64,000 nt of DNA from the NCBI GenBank assembly GCA_936432065.2, contig OW386289.2, forward strand, positions 94,299,736 to 94,363,735, in the 5' to 3' direction. Made by a program: the position numbers and the translations under genes. Positions 33,640 through 45,289 of the stretch are shown here, piece after piece. The notes beneath the pieces were generated by a model. That model was not told where the DNA came from and searched no databases. It saw only the letters and a list, made by a program, of their open reading frames with translations. Source of the DNA: Rutpela maculata (taxonomy: Eukaryota > Arthropoda > Insecta > Coleoptera > Cerambycidae). Within the stretch, counting starts at the first letter, position 1, and every line of letters begins with the position of its first letter.

Positions 33640-34113
33640 AATTCATTCCATGTTCGTGTTCCCAAGCATTTTCGCAAATCTTCAATTTCTGAATTTCATT
33701 CTTCTCAATGTAACCCTTGTGCTCACCCAAACTATCAAGTGCAAAAATGGCTCGGTAACGAACTGTATGCATTCTAAAGACTGGGAGTCGATAACGAACT
33801 CTTTGGAGCTGACTCCAATTTTGCTACCACCTGCTGCAGACATTTTGCTGAATGTCATTTTCTGCAATTGCTCCAAAGGCTGTGAATCAAAATGGATCTG
33901 CGTTGCTTGGAAATGTCTGGTAATTACCAAGGTCAGTCTTGTCGCACTGCGGTACCCCATACAGCAGAAGAAAGTTATGTCGACAGCTATGAAGATATAG
34001 ATCCTGACAATTTCTTAGCGGAAGCTATGTTATTTGTGGAGATTGACGCAGAAATTATGGATATTAATATAAGTGAAAATATAGAAGAAGAAACTTCATT
34101 TTTTGATATCTAA
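33640..34113 (+). pseudogene. Cysteine-rich CXC-like protein, frameshifted copy
   Basis: One frame gives YQVQKWLGNELYAF. A second gives SKDWESITNSLELTPILLP, PPAADILLNVIFCNCSKGC and then loses homology. A third gives GNYQGQSCRTAVPHTAEESY and an acidic tail (DSYEDIDPDN...EEETSFFDI). Read together they match the architecture of the ORF at 21119-21619: a QxxQxW-LGN block, a LTP.xxxPAPxxLL block, a CxCxxGC module, CxGxxCxN and an acidic tail. At least two frameshifts. No flanking inverted repeats could be found here. Confidence 0.65.
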
Positions 34114-34599
34114 TAAAAAAAACTTTGATAAGGCCTACTGGCGATTCCACGTTTACAATACGCGCCAAGTATTCCACCTCCGGGGTGGTGTGAAAGCTAC
34201 TTCTAAGAAATATGAAAGTTCAAACTTTGTAAACAGTAGTATATGAAAACGGTTACTCCTATGAAAAAAATCATCCTCGCTGACTCTCTGTAAATTTTCT
34301 GGCAAATGTCACACCGATGAGAACTATTGATATATTGTCTAAACCAGAAATGTAGCTTGCTGGGAATTTTTCTCAGATTTGCCATATTTTTTAATAATAT
34401 CCTTGAAGTTTAATGGTTCAATAAAAACCAGATGGTAAGTGATCGAACCGATGTGAGGAAAAACTGATGGGGAAAAACTATGATATTAGGCAATCGCGAT
34501 AAATTACGTGATTTTAATTGACGTGAAGAAAACGTGTTTTATCGTATGTAATATCACTAGTGCTTAAAATTTTATCGAAAATTTTTTCGAAAGCGTGTT
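34114..34599. other. Spacer, no gene seen
   Basis: No coding motif found. Confidence 0.4.
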
Positions 34600-34720
34600 G
34601 CCTGGTAATATAAAGAGTGCAAATTGGCAGTTTATTATCTGATTAAATCCCGACCGCTTTAGCGGGAGGGATTTAATCTTTGATAATAAACTGCCAATTT
34701 GCACGAGTTATATTAACTAG
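34600..34720. repeat. Hairpin with ~50-bp arms
   Basis: gtgcaaattggcagtttatt at 34617 pairs with aataaactgccaatttgcac ending at 34704. The pairing extends outward (cctggtaatata / tatattaactagg) and inward (gattaaatccc / gggatttaatc) around a small cgaccgctttagcgg centre. Confidence 0.85.
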
Positions 34721-36121
34721 GGGCGACTTAGCTTGAGAAAAAATTTTTAGATAAAATTTAAAGCACGAGTGGTATTTGTGGAGAATATTTCACGAATAAA
34801 TAATTCATTAAGTATATCTTCAATATTATGTTCAGTAATTAATTGCCTTCAGACGTTTCATTGTTGCTTTTTAGAGATTACTCACTCACCTTTATCTTCA
34901 ATTTCATCATTTACGTCACATAAAAATGCATTTCCAAAGCGACTCATCTAATAAAAAACAAAGTAGGTTTAAATTATGACAATCAAGAAAAACAATATAC
35001 GTTAAACCATAGGTACTGTAACTTATAAGACTAGTCATCACAACAAAGCACGCTTCGACCAATCACATTACCGGTGAAATCACACAAATTGCATATTACC
35101 AATCTATCCCTTTTACGTTCTAAGGCTGCCGGCTCAGATGGTATGGTACCGCCATCTAGTAACGCTAGCTTAACTTAGTTACTAGCCTAGTAAACAGTGA
35201 ATTGAATTATTATATTAAAGTGTTTATTAATATATATTTATGTATTTAATCCTTGTTTCTAATTTGAGAAGTTTGATAGTTAAGTTAAGGTTTACTTGTT
35301 TAAGTAGAGAGACTTTAAGTGCAACGAATTATAATGTATATAGTGATACTGCAGAGTTTTGATTTTCCAAATAAGTGTTAGCTGCTTTGTAATGATTGAT
35401 GAATTACCATAAGTAAGTACCTACATTTGAGTATTTATCATGAAATAACTGATTTGTCCGCTTCGTAGATATTCATATTTAATTTTAGTTGGGAAAATTA
35501 TTTTGTAATTATGTTAGGTATTAAGCCATTGAAAGCTGTGTACCTATAACTTGTCCCGAACCTATATAAGTTCCACACAGCATTGGCTTTTTAGGTTATT
35601 AATACAATACTACAATTTACAATTTACGTTAACAATTAGTAATAAGCTAGAGAAGATATTTATAGATAACATTTAAAAGCACGATTTGTCGTATTTGCCG
35701 AAGACATATCACGACACAAAACGTCAAAAAATTTTCGCAATATTTGCCGCTGCAGCGACCTAAAAAATTAGAGCGATAAATTTTGCATGTTGGTCCTGTC
35801 AAAAGCAGATCTAGCTTGAATTACCACTAATAAAGACGTTTGATTGGTGCAATGTTGTGAAAAAACGGGCTCTCATTGGCTATAGCCTTAATGAGTGAAA
35901 TAATCTATAAAATATATTACCACAGCTTAGGAACGACAGATGCAACACTCCACTTGGCATCTTTCATCTTTTCTATTCATTTGTGGTGACCTCGCCCTTT
36001 TTATGAGCTTATTTAGATGTTTCCACATTTAATCTGAATACGCCATTTCACATAAAATAAATAATTGTTTATTTCTGTGTACCTATAAGGAGGAAATAGG
36101 CTGATCCACTATTTTAGAAAC
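34721..36121. other. AT-rich spacer, no gene seen
   Basis: No ORF, RNA gene or repeat partner recognised. Confidence 0.45.
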
Positions 36122-36182
36122 GCTGTTTAAATTAATTTTTAACCTAAATGAATATTTTAAATTAAAAATTAATTTAAACAGC
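36122..36182. repeat. Perfect 21-bp hairpin
   Basis: gctgtttaaattaatttttaa (36122-36142) is repeated exactly inverted at 36162-36182 with a 19-base loop. Confidence 0.85.
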
Positions 36183-38160
36183 CTAGTAAAAGTGAACTTC
36201 GGTTTAATTGCTTCTCACATAAAGATTTATAGAATCAAATAATTTTTCACATTTTTAATATCAAGATTTTTTTTAAACTATATTCTTTAGTAAAAAAAAA
36301 AAATACAAAATGGGAACACCACCGCAGTATAAAGTAAAAATTCGGTAACTTCACAAGAAATTTTAAGATGTGTATATGTTTCAGTAGATGCTAATACTTT
36401 TGGACTTTTATGAACTTAATGTACTTTTGATATTTACTAATTATTATATTTTTGAAATATTCTAATTACAATCAACAACACTGCACCACGATATTACATT
36501 TGATTATTTAATTCTCATTAAATCTACAGTCTACACGTTATATAAAGATGATTGTGTAATTGCAACTTAAATGCAAGGAAATAGATACCTAAACAGATAA
36601 TTTCATTAATTCGGTAGGTAATAAATAAATGACATAACATTTTATTTTTGAGCAGAAACATATATTGGCGAAAAAAATTACAAATTCATTAATGTACATA
36701 ATTTTATTTTTCGCTGCTTCCTTAAAATTAATTAAATTAATTTGAAAACTAATGAATTTTGAGCCATACGAGTAACCTAAAAAGACTTTTTTCTCAAAGA
36801 TTTACATACATTGCACTTTCAAAATGTCGACTGCACACATGATATGTAGAACTGTCCATATATCTATCTTCTCCAGTAAATATCGTTACGTCCAGTAGCT
36901 TCAATCCATTTTCTGCACCTTTACAGACAAATAAACTATGAACACATGCTTCTTAAACTCAAAAAATAATATTGAAGGAAATAGATTTTTCGTGTAGATG
37001 TGGTTATAGGAAAGTAATACAAAATTAACAAATCACAGGTTTCAACACAAAACACCAATACTTTTGATAGCGGAAAATATTGAGAGTGTCAATGAATTTT
37101 AATGATTATAGCCTACATATTCCGCCTACATTTATTATGTAGATAATTTAAATAATCAAAGAAAGCATATTTACTATTATATTTATGCAACATTGCAAAT
37201 ATAAATAATAAAGAACAATATAGGTACCTTTCTGCATCTTTGGGAAACTTAGACATGTCTCTATCACTATAAAATCAGCTTTTACATCCTTCGTAGGTCA
37301 ATATATAAACCATCACTTTTAATTATTTTTCGTCATACGAAAGTGACGCTTTATGTACCAAATACTTGTTGCCATTGGCAACGGGTCAATGTTTTTCATA
37401 ACGTACCTAGGGAAATAAAGTAAATTTGAGAAAATTTTCTCTTTTATATAACAGGTATTAAAATGTTTTAACTTTTTTGGAAGTAAATCCAGACAAGCAT
37501 TTCTTGCTGTATCTTTTATATCCAACATTATTTTCAAAAATATTCAAAGTTATTATAAAATATTATTTAATTTAACTTGACAGTAGTTGTCATTTGAATA
37601 GAAGCTGCGTCCCAAATTTATTTTATTGACGGTTGCCATGGATATTCCAAGCATCGCTAACTTTACTACTTGCTTAGCAAATATGTAACTTTACTCAAAT
37701 AAGTATAGTCGCGGGTCGTACAGTGCGATTTTTGGTCTCGAATACTTGCAAACCTTGGCCCTACGGACCTCAGCTTACAAACTGTGTTCTCGACCAAAAA
37801 AAAAAAGGTGCACTTACGACCCTTGGTACATAAATAACTATTAAACAATAGAATTAATGAGGTGAGGTACGGTACCGGTTTTAGTGGCCCTACCTCCTCG
37901 AACTCATATGATCCTATTGCTTTAAGTTTCGGCATGAAATTAAAAATGCATTTAAGCTCTATAGAGAAAATGCAATTTTACTACCAATTCAATAAAATTG
38001 TGCAGAGTATCCCCGTCGCTTGGAGGCGCATCACGCACACGCGCGTCTGTTACGCTTCTGAGTTAAACTGTATACTGTTATTTAATATACCCACTTGAAA
38101 TAAGATACTTAACATAATTCAAAAGCCACGTAGATATAAAAGATAATAAAAAGTTTTAAT
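36183..38160. other. AT-rich spacer, no gene seen
   Basis: Frames at 37666-37935 and 37862-38098 overlap on opposite strands and lack motifs. The moderately GC-rich stretch 37700-38050 may be an old MITE. Confidence 0.4.
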
Positions 38161-38164
38161 GGTT

Positions 38165-38210
38165 AATGGTTTTAGTGGCGAAGCTCGTTCGGTGGAGTTA
38201 AGTCACGCCA
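38165..38210 (+). repeat. 5S-rRNA-derived sequence, left half (interrupted)
   Basis: ggtggagttaagtcacgcc resembles the 5S rRNA segment that precedes and includes box A (gaagttaagcaacgtcggg). It is cut at 38210 by the Transib-like element and resumes at 40040. Joined across one copy of the 5-bp duplication, the two parts read in the order of 5S rRNA. Probably a 5S-derived SINE rather than a functional gene. Confidence 0.65.
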
Positions 38211-38676
38211 CACAGTGGGCCATTTGCAACTTCTAGGTGGACAAAATTCTACAAATTTCTAAATGAGCTTAAAATAATTGTTAGAAGACCGAAAAAATAG
38301 TGAAACAATTCTAGGCATTAAGGTGGTGGTTTTTGAGGGTTGAAAAATAAATTTACTTCTAGAGTGCCGAAACTCTGTGAGTATGATAAAATGATATCTG
38401 TGAATATATAAAAAAATAGTTAAAACATTATAAATAGTAGAGGGGTTGTTTTTGAGGGGGTTGAAAGATAAATATAATTTTAAAATTCTGAAACTTTGTG
38501 GACATGATAATATTATATCCGCGAGTTCGCTAAAAATAGTAAAAAAAATCTAAACAATAAGGGGTTGGATTTGAGAGGATTGAAAAATAGAACTTTAATA
38601 ACTATGTAAGAAAGTTTCAAAAAATTTTGTTGTAAATGTTTTAATTTTTTAACATCACTTCACATCACATCACACA

Positions 38677-38765
38677 TCATTTTTTGACTCTGGCTGTTCC
38701 AGGGTTATTATCTTCATCTTTTAATGTTTCATAAAGTTCTCTTTTTGACACAGTAAGAAGTATCC
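38677..38765 (-). pseudogene. Second copy of the same putative exon
   Basis: After gtttttacag the minus strand reads, in the same splice phase as exon 2 at 39498, GILLTVSKRELYETLKDEDN and then PGTARVKK and a TGA. This aligns residue by residue with G-QQLVL-S-RR-LLFDKIKGDD of the other copy: S[RK]R, L[FY][DE], [IL]K, [DE]D. Two diverged copies with the same acceptor position argue for a real exon. It is truncated by the stop. Confidence 0.45.
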
Positions 38766-39150
38766 CTGTAAAAACACAAATATCTCTTTAAAGCACAACT
38801 GGACGCATATAAATGTTACATACATAAAAGCTACAAAAATTATATAATAAAATAAAATGAGAAACATAACATATAAAAATGTACAAAAGTATTGGCATTC
38901 TAATGAAATTCATACTTCGAATAAATTCCACCCATTTCTTAACGCAAGTTTGATCTGATGTTATTGCTACTATTTATAATTTTTTTATATTCACAGGTAT
39001 CATACTCACAGAGTTTCGGCATCCTAGAAGCAAATTTATTTTTCAACACCTCAAAAACCACCCCCTGAATGTCTAGAATTTTTTCACTATTTTTCCGGTC
39101 TTTTAACGACCATTTTAAGCTCATTTAGAAATTTGTAGAATTTTGTCCAT

Positions 39151-39760
39151 CTAGAAGTTGCAAATGGCCCACTGTGCGGGGGTAGGAGGGGTTGACTCAT
39201 TGGCTTTTTGAAGAAGAAGATCCCAGTTTTTTATTATAATGTCACCACAGATCCAGTCATGGTGCTTGCTTAAAAAAATATTTGTGTTGCGGCTACATCG
39301 CTTCCATCTATCATTCACCATAATCCAGAAAGAACGCAGTTTTATTTTGAGTTCGTTCTCCATTTCTTGTGAGCAATGGGATAATTGCAGAATTGTCTTT
39401 ACAGCTTTTAGCAGCTCATCCTCAGTTTTAATCACTGGAGGATCGTCTCCTTTGATTTTATCAAATAGGAGTCTTCTTGAAAGAACTAGTTGTTGACCTG
39501 CAAAAAAAATCTCTAAGTTAAATTCGCACGAATTTGCACTTCAAATCAATGCCTATAAGTCTTAAAGAACTACACTTTACAACAAAGTAATGAAACTGGG
39601 ATAGACACGCATAGCAAAAAAGTTGCAGGCTAATAAATACGCGACTTTAATAAAAATAAAGTATTTTTTTGTCGTATTTTATTTAGCTTCTCTGGCATCT
39701 ATATAATTACAATAATTTCCAAATAAATTATAATATTAAGTACATACCTTTGTCAACCAT
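39151..39760 (-). pseudogene. Putative two-exon gene in Transib-like element
   Basis: A short first exon (39748-39760) reads ATG GTT GAC AAA G followed by donor gtatgt. An acceptor tttttttgcag ends at 39499, and exon 2 begins at 39498. After the junction (GQQLVL) one extra base in a T4 run (plus 39480-39483) shifts frame; thereafter the frame gives SRRLLFDKIKGDDPPVIKTE, DELLKAVKTILQLS, KIKLRSFWIMVNDRWKRCSR and FLSKHHDWICGDIII, ending PAQWAICNF at a TAG. The last codons lie in the inner terminal repeat. The W...W helical block could be the N-terminal domain of a Transib transposase, but I cannot confirm this from memory of the family. Confidence 0.45.
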
Positions 39761-40039
39761 ATCGGATAAAATTCACAATAATAAACTTTGAAAGTACGCT
39801 GTACACAATTATTAGAAACGCAAGCGCACCGACGACTGATTAACCTGCGAAATAGTACGTAAATATCGGTCGGTTTGTCAGTCTCTACCACCCAAGTGGG
39901 TAGTAATATTTTTTTTTGTCGCGGCGGTTTATTGCTTCCTGGAATGTTGGCGGTGGTTATATAAAGGAATAATAATAATTTTTACAAATCGAATTTTTGG
40001 AATATTGGCGCGCTAGAATCCAATTCTGGCCCACTGTGC

Positions 40040-40190
40040 GCCGGGGAGTCCGGCGCTTAGATGGGTGACCGTATCTCATCTCGCCACTCTGGTTAAGTGG
40101 TGGAGTAGCACAAGCTAAACTTCACCAGGACGTCAAAATAAATAAGGCAATGAAAATTAAAAAAATGAAATAAAATAAAATAATACTTTA
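40040..40190 (+). repeat. 5S-rRNA-derived sequence, right half
   Basis: After the right target duplication (cgccg) the sequence reads ggagtccggcgcttagatgggtgaccgtatc, which corresponds to the 5S region around box C (ggttagtacttggatgggtgacc). It ends in an A-rich tail near 40140-40190. It continues the left half at 38165-38210. Confidence 0.65.
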
Positions 40191-41601
40191 AGAAAATGGT
40201 AAAAAATAACCTTCAAAGAATTTCACTGTTACAGCTACACGCAAGCACGAGAAATATTTCTAATTTTCTAACCAAAACAAACCTAACCTGACCAAATAGA
40301 TCACTGAACTATATATTAGAGTTCAGTGGGCTAGACCTTTAATCGAGTTATTTGTTTTATCTCATTCTCGAAAATCGTTTCTCTTTTCAGCTGTCGTATC
40401 TGTCTTTCCTAATCTGTGGTACCACACTTTTCTGTGACAATTTTTTGTTTGTTATTATTTATTAAATTTCTATTTCATATTCGGGGACAAGCCGCCACTG
40501 TGCTAGAGATAATTATTATTCAGTTCACGGATTTGTCCGAAAATCCGGGTTCATAATTTGCTTTTCGTATTATGAGATGAATGGGAAGAAGAATAATTTT
40601 AAAATTGTTTACAATCTTACGCACTTTTCCATTAGCCTTTTTAAAAGAAATCTTAGCGGAATCCTTTTGTGTAAAATGATCGATACCAAATTAAATAACG
40701 GTATTGTGCACCTCATTACAAAACAGGAAACGTAGTATGCTTAATGTGAATTTACATAAAAAACACTTGTTTATTCGGGAAAATAAAATGTTTGAGGCAT
40801 GTTAATGTCAATTCCAGTAAATCCAAATTGAAAATTGAAATACAGGGAATGTAGCTGTCCCTTACGTTTTATTCACAAATGAGGGAAGATTACAAAAAAT
40901 AATGTACAATAGAAAAAAGTTTGTGTTTAGGGGCGATGTTTCAGAGTTTAATTAGTGCAAAGAAAGCTACATTTTATTCTGCTTAAGCTCATGTTTAAAA
41001 TAATATACAGTTTATAAAAAATCCTTTTGTTGATGATGAGTTTGTACATTGCGGAAGAGAATCTATGCCATATAATTTATTTTACATTGTGTACGGTTGT
41101 ATGTGTGTTAATGACCATGCAACAATTCTTTTAATTGGAAGAGTAATAATTTATATTTCTGATTACATAAGTTCAGCGAATTAATTAAAATTAGTGTTAT
41201 TCAATCTTGCCCCTAGATATTTAAAGTGCTCTTACACAGCTAATTCACTTAAAGAGTTTCCGAATTGAAGTGATAATGAAATACTTTATTAAGATTTGTA
41301 TTAAATTCGGATTTGCAAAACTTGAAGTTAAATTAATTCTCATTTGAGTATTATAATAGGTACAGTGAACATAAAGCAAATTCATTTAAATCAAGTCGAA
41401 ACTTGATGATCTTCAATACTCAGTTGCACACTTCAATACTCAGTTGTCCCCCAAGTTTTCTGCTAAAGTTTCGAAAATAATTTATATTTTGGAAAATGTT
41501 TGACTTACAAGATTCAAACTTGATAGAAAATTTAGGCACGTTCCAAACTTTAGTTGATACTAAATTGTTGGAGTTAATTGTGGTACTCTAGGGTCATTTA
41601 T
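40191..41601. other. AT-rich spacer, no gene seen
   Basis: No coding or repeat structure recognised. Confidence 0.45.
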
Positions 41602-41736
41602 GGGGCGAGAGTAGAGGCGACTTCAATGTGAATGTCAGTCGATATTCCGTTGAAGCAACGTCGAGCGCGGTTAGTACTTGGATGGGTGACCCATCTTGGG
41701 AAATACAGCGTTCTCGTCCCACCTTCTAATAGATCT
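41602..41736 (+). repeat. 5S-rRNA-derived SINE, 3'-truncated copy
   Basis: agagtaggggcgact-like head (41602-41648), then ttgaagcaacgtcgagcgcg, gttagtacttggatgggtga and cttgggaaatacagcg. This is the second half of 5S rRNA with box A- and box C-like sequence. The copy at 63444 shares head and 5S part with few differences, but this one loses similarity after gttctcgtcccaccttctaa. Box C is intact, yet the 5' half of 5S is absent, so it is not a 5S gene. Confidence 0.85.
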
Positions 41737-41829
41737 GACAATCTGCTTCCCCCAATCTGTTCACCTGAGTTTATGGTTTCTTCTCCAATTTTCTAGCGCA
41801 CAATGTTTACACCTATGACTGTGCTAGAG

Positions 41830-42590
41830 TGTTAAGGCTTATCCGTATTGTAGGCCTCACTTTTTAAGTGACCCCATAAAAAATAATCTACAGGATTGAA
41901 ATCCGAAGACCTTCTAAAAGATTCGGTAACGTATGTTGTAAAAAAATAAGATAAACGTTACCAGTTAGTGTACCTTCAAAAAAATGTGGTCCTAACAAGT
42001 GATCGCCTACAAGTCCAATCCAAATGTTGATAGAGAGTCTATGTTGTGAACGGCATTCACGTTTTGCATGTGGATTTTCCTGGGCCCACTTGTGAGCATT
42101 TCTAGAATTATTGATATCGTCCCTTTTAAACTGCGCCTCGTCTGTGAATAAAGTTCTGTAAATTACTCATCTATTTTCAGATACGCAACGACAAAAAGCT
42201 CGGCGATTGATTTCATCACCTGATGTAAGACGTAAAAATGCTCTTTTTCAATATCCTCCATATCTTAGGTAAGGAACACCAATCATAGAACTAATTTTTC
42301 GGGTACTTAGACTTGAGTTTTGATTAACCATATGTAAAATATTATTTTCTAAATGTATTTCTTGCCATATGTTGCGTTCCGCAACTGCAGCTGTAGGAAA
42401 CTTGCCATGTTCTCTAGAATACTAATATACATAAAAGTTTCATGGTCAGGCCATCATCTGTTAGGATACCGTCTATGATATTCCCTGCCTGCAGCCCAGC
42501 CATTTTCGTTACAATATCTGTAGATAAAATTATGTCCCCATATCCTTCGTTTGAAAATTGATACCGCATTTTTGAAATATTAAATAAATA
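41830..42590 (-). pseudogene. Mariner-like transposase relic
   Basis: From the 5' end (minus): GREYHRRYPNRWPDHETF (helix-turn-helix region, as YPxRRxPxxxTF), further frame-broken pieces, a DEAQF-like segment, RLSINIWIGLVGDHLLGPHF, FEGTLTGNVYL and LQHTLPNLLE. A deletion then removes the QQDGAPPH block, and RSSDFNPVDYFLWGHLKSE follows. Many stops and frameshifts. It is the same superfamily as the relic at 58.2-59.1 kb. I found no terminal repeats. Confidence 0.7.
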
Positions 42591-44030
42591 ATTATATTAA
42601 ATAACGAAAACTTTTAAAAAACTTAGAAACAAATAATGTGACGCAATTATGATCAATAGTGACAACTTTACACAATGACTTTAAATGTTAAATCAGTTAG
42701 TTGTCCCTATTGATAAATGCGTTTTATGACGATATCTGCATTGTTTTGTTTTTCGTACAACTATTCTGTTGATAGTTTGGTTACATTGTGCATTATTGAT
42801 ATGCAACTTTGTTGCTACCGTTCTTCTTATTGTTAATAGATATGTTTTGTTGCTGTTTTAGTTCTTAATAAATGAGTGGAATGAAATAGATTCTTGATTT
42901 ATTTTTCTATTTATTTTACCCCCTCCGAAAATTGCTGAAAAAAAAGTAAATGCCTAATTTAATAGTGGAAGCATTTTTTGAGCGTAACATTCATCGATAT
43001 TTTCTAAAGTCTCATATTATTATTTAGTGGAATTTATTTCGAATACAGAAAAAGTGTGGAAAAAAATTAATGAAGCCATTTTGTTCAGTTTTTTATGTAC
43101 TTTTCGAATTTAATATTGAAATTAAAAAATATATATACAGGGTATTGTTTTCTTGAAGAACAACAAAAACATTTCTTTCTTCGAGTCCGGACCTTAATTT
43201 TTTGCGTGTGATACAAGTACTTATTCAGGATCACTAGTGTATTATATGTGCCAAATATGAACTTATTATTCCATTCCTTTACAAAGTAACAACCAAAAGA
43301 AATTTTGACAAAAATACATAAAACACCCTGTATTTCGGTAACGTATGCCCAACTAGCCTTTTCTATGGGTTATTATGATTACCCTCGGTGTTCTCTATCT
43401 GCCATTAAAGCAAGTCCGTTTCTTCGTGAAACACACTGTATAATTGCAGGGAGTGGTGAGACTCCTTTGTCAATGAAAATATCTCGACAACTCTTTCTAT
43501 AATTCATATTGAACAATAGCCGTAGAATTCGTTTTTGAATAATAAAATAGTATTTTATATAACAAGTGGCTAAAATGGTGTTTCTTTCACAAATGGGGGG
43601 TTTATGGTACGAGCCGAAGGCGAGTGGTGTAATCCACTCGAGTAAAAAAAACACATTTTAGTCTCGAGTTATATACAAAATTTTTTGTATCGCCATTCGA
43701 AATTAGAAAACGATATAATTTTGTAAAAATAGACTAAATTCTATTGCTGTTTCCATAGAAACCAATAAGTTTTATTTCACACTGTGGAATAAAATCTCCT
43801 TATTTCACTCTTTTTTCGTTATTTTATACTTGTCAATAATGGCATTGTTTTGATTCATCGAAACTCTCAAATAAGTCATTTTAGGATATGGCGTTGCAAA
43901 AACTCTTTTATAGTATTTACCCCATACCATTAAATTAAAAGATATATGCCAGTATATATTTAAAAACCCAGATTCATTGATAGCATCCTTCATTTGAAAC
44001 AATGCATAATATAATTTATTTATATTAAAG
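42591..44030. other. Spacer, no supported gene
   Basis: Contains acaccctgtat-type words near 43323 (common at element ends) and short frames without motifs (43305-43502, 43379-43654, 43805-44002). Confidence 0.4.
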
Positions 44031-44530
44031 TTTACGAAACGTCTTGGTGTTATTTAGCATAAATTTATTACGGTCACACCATTCCTTCATATTTTTGATA
44101 ACAGAGTCAATTATTCATTAGAGCTCATCAGGCGACATAGCAGATACAGTTATTGTTGTATCATCTGCATACATTGTAGTAAATCCGTCTCTTATATGAT
44201 CCGGCAAGTTATTTATGTATATCATGAATAACAGTGACCCCAGTATCGAGCCTTGCGGAATTCCTAAACTTACATCATAAGTTATTACATTCTACAACCA
44301 ATGTCCTTTCCAATATAGAAAAAATTATCCATTTCAATAAATTTCCCCTTATACCAATGCGCAACAGCTTAATTGAGAGCACGTCATTATTTACTGCGTC
44401 AAATGCCTTTGACAAGTTAAAGCCTAATTTCTTGAATACATGATTTAAAAGTTGGTAAGATGCAGTTTTAGTAGATCGTCCTGTCCTGAAACCAAACTGA
44501 AATCTGCAGCGAAGCACAAATTTTCATCAT
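44030..44530 (-). pseudogene. LINE reverse transcriptase fragment
   Basis: Minus strand: FQFGFRTGRSTKTASYQLLN, GFNLSKAFDAVNND (catalytic block A with one D), IRGNLLKWI, then, after a frame break near 44275, SLGIPQGSILGSLLFMIYIN and NLPDHIRDGFTTMYADDTTI. It continues as IKNMKEWCDRNKFMLN. Jockey/RTE-type RT with the palm largely present but split by a frameshift. Confidence 0.8.
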
Positions 44531-45289
44531 TCTGTAAATTGTAAAATTAGTCAGAAATCAGGAGCCACTAATTCGATCATAGGGTGTGCACTCGAAGATA
44601 TAGTTTTAAAAAAAATGATACATTATCCGAAATGACCTTGCGGATCTGAATCCAGAGGGCGCCATTCTGTCCGCGATTGCAAAAAAGCGTAAAAATTTTT
44701 TTTCTGAAAATTTTTGTCACTGAAAATTGGTTAATTTTATGTTCCCACCGCATTTACAGGATTATTTTTTAACATTTCTTAATGATTCTCAAACCAACGG
44801 AAAGCTTATTCTTTCTAGATTCAGGTGCTGCTAAATAATTCTCAGAATTGTTGGTAACAAATGCTACAGAAATTGTTTAAACAAAGCGAGCCCAAAGAAT
44901 GCACGGTAAATTTCAGCATCGTGACATTTTTAAAACTATTATAGATAGGTGCATGCTTCTATGACATGAAATCTGTAGAATAGAATGGAGCAGTTTTTAG
45001 TGAAAGAATTATCTGCATTGCTTTACTGTTGTAAAAGATACGATTTTTTTTTTTGTGCAGCATGCGTTGTGATCCGCGGCGTCTTTTGATAGATTTACAG
45101 TGTACATGTATGTCTCGCATTGCTTCGCTCTCTTTAGGCTTGTTGACTATCTGCTTAGACACTGAGGTGTAGTGTAATAAAATAACAAAAATCTCATGAG
45201 TAGCGTATACAGTAACTGTGTTGTTTATAAATTCATGTAAAATATTCTACAAACACCGAGCAAAGAATGAAGTAAAAAAATATTCTGAG

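Larger units (their letters stand above)
38211..40039 (-). mobile_element. Transib-like transposon with CACAGTG ends and CGCCR duplication
   Basis: The left end is cacagtgggcca (38211) and the right end tggcccactgtg (40039). Five bases on each side are cgcca and cgccg, fitting the GC-rich 5-bp duplication of Transib elements with one CpG-decay change. A further inverted copy of the left end lies inside, ending at 39176, with ~230-bp arms (38211-38440 and 38945-39176). At the left end and at the inner end the heptamer CACAGTG is followed by exactly 23 bases and then ACAAAATTC, resembling a V(D)J 23-RSS. The outer right end lacks that nonamer. It holds minus-strand exon-like pieces but no recognisable catalytic core. 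Confidence 0.65.

Noticed and set aside
38211..39176. Treating the long-arm foldback 38211-39176 as the insertion unit
   Set aside because: Its flanks are cgcca and cgggg, a poor 5-bp match, whereas 38211-40039 gives cgcca/cgccg and restores a continuous 5S-like site.
41649..41712. Functional 5S rRNA gene
   Set aside because: Only the second half of 5S is present, joined to an unrelated head, and the same chimera occurs at 63444 with TSDs.
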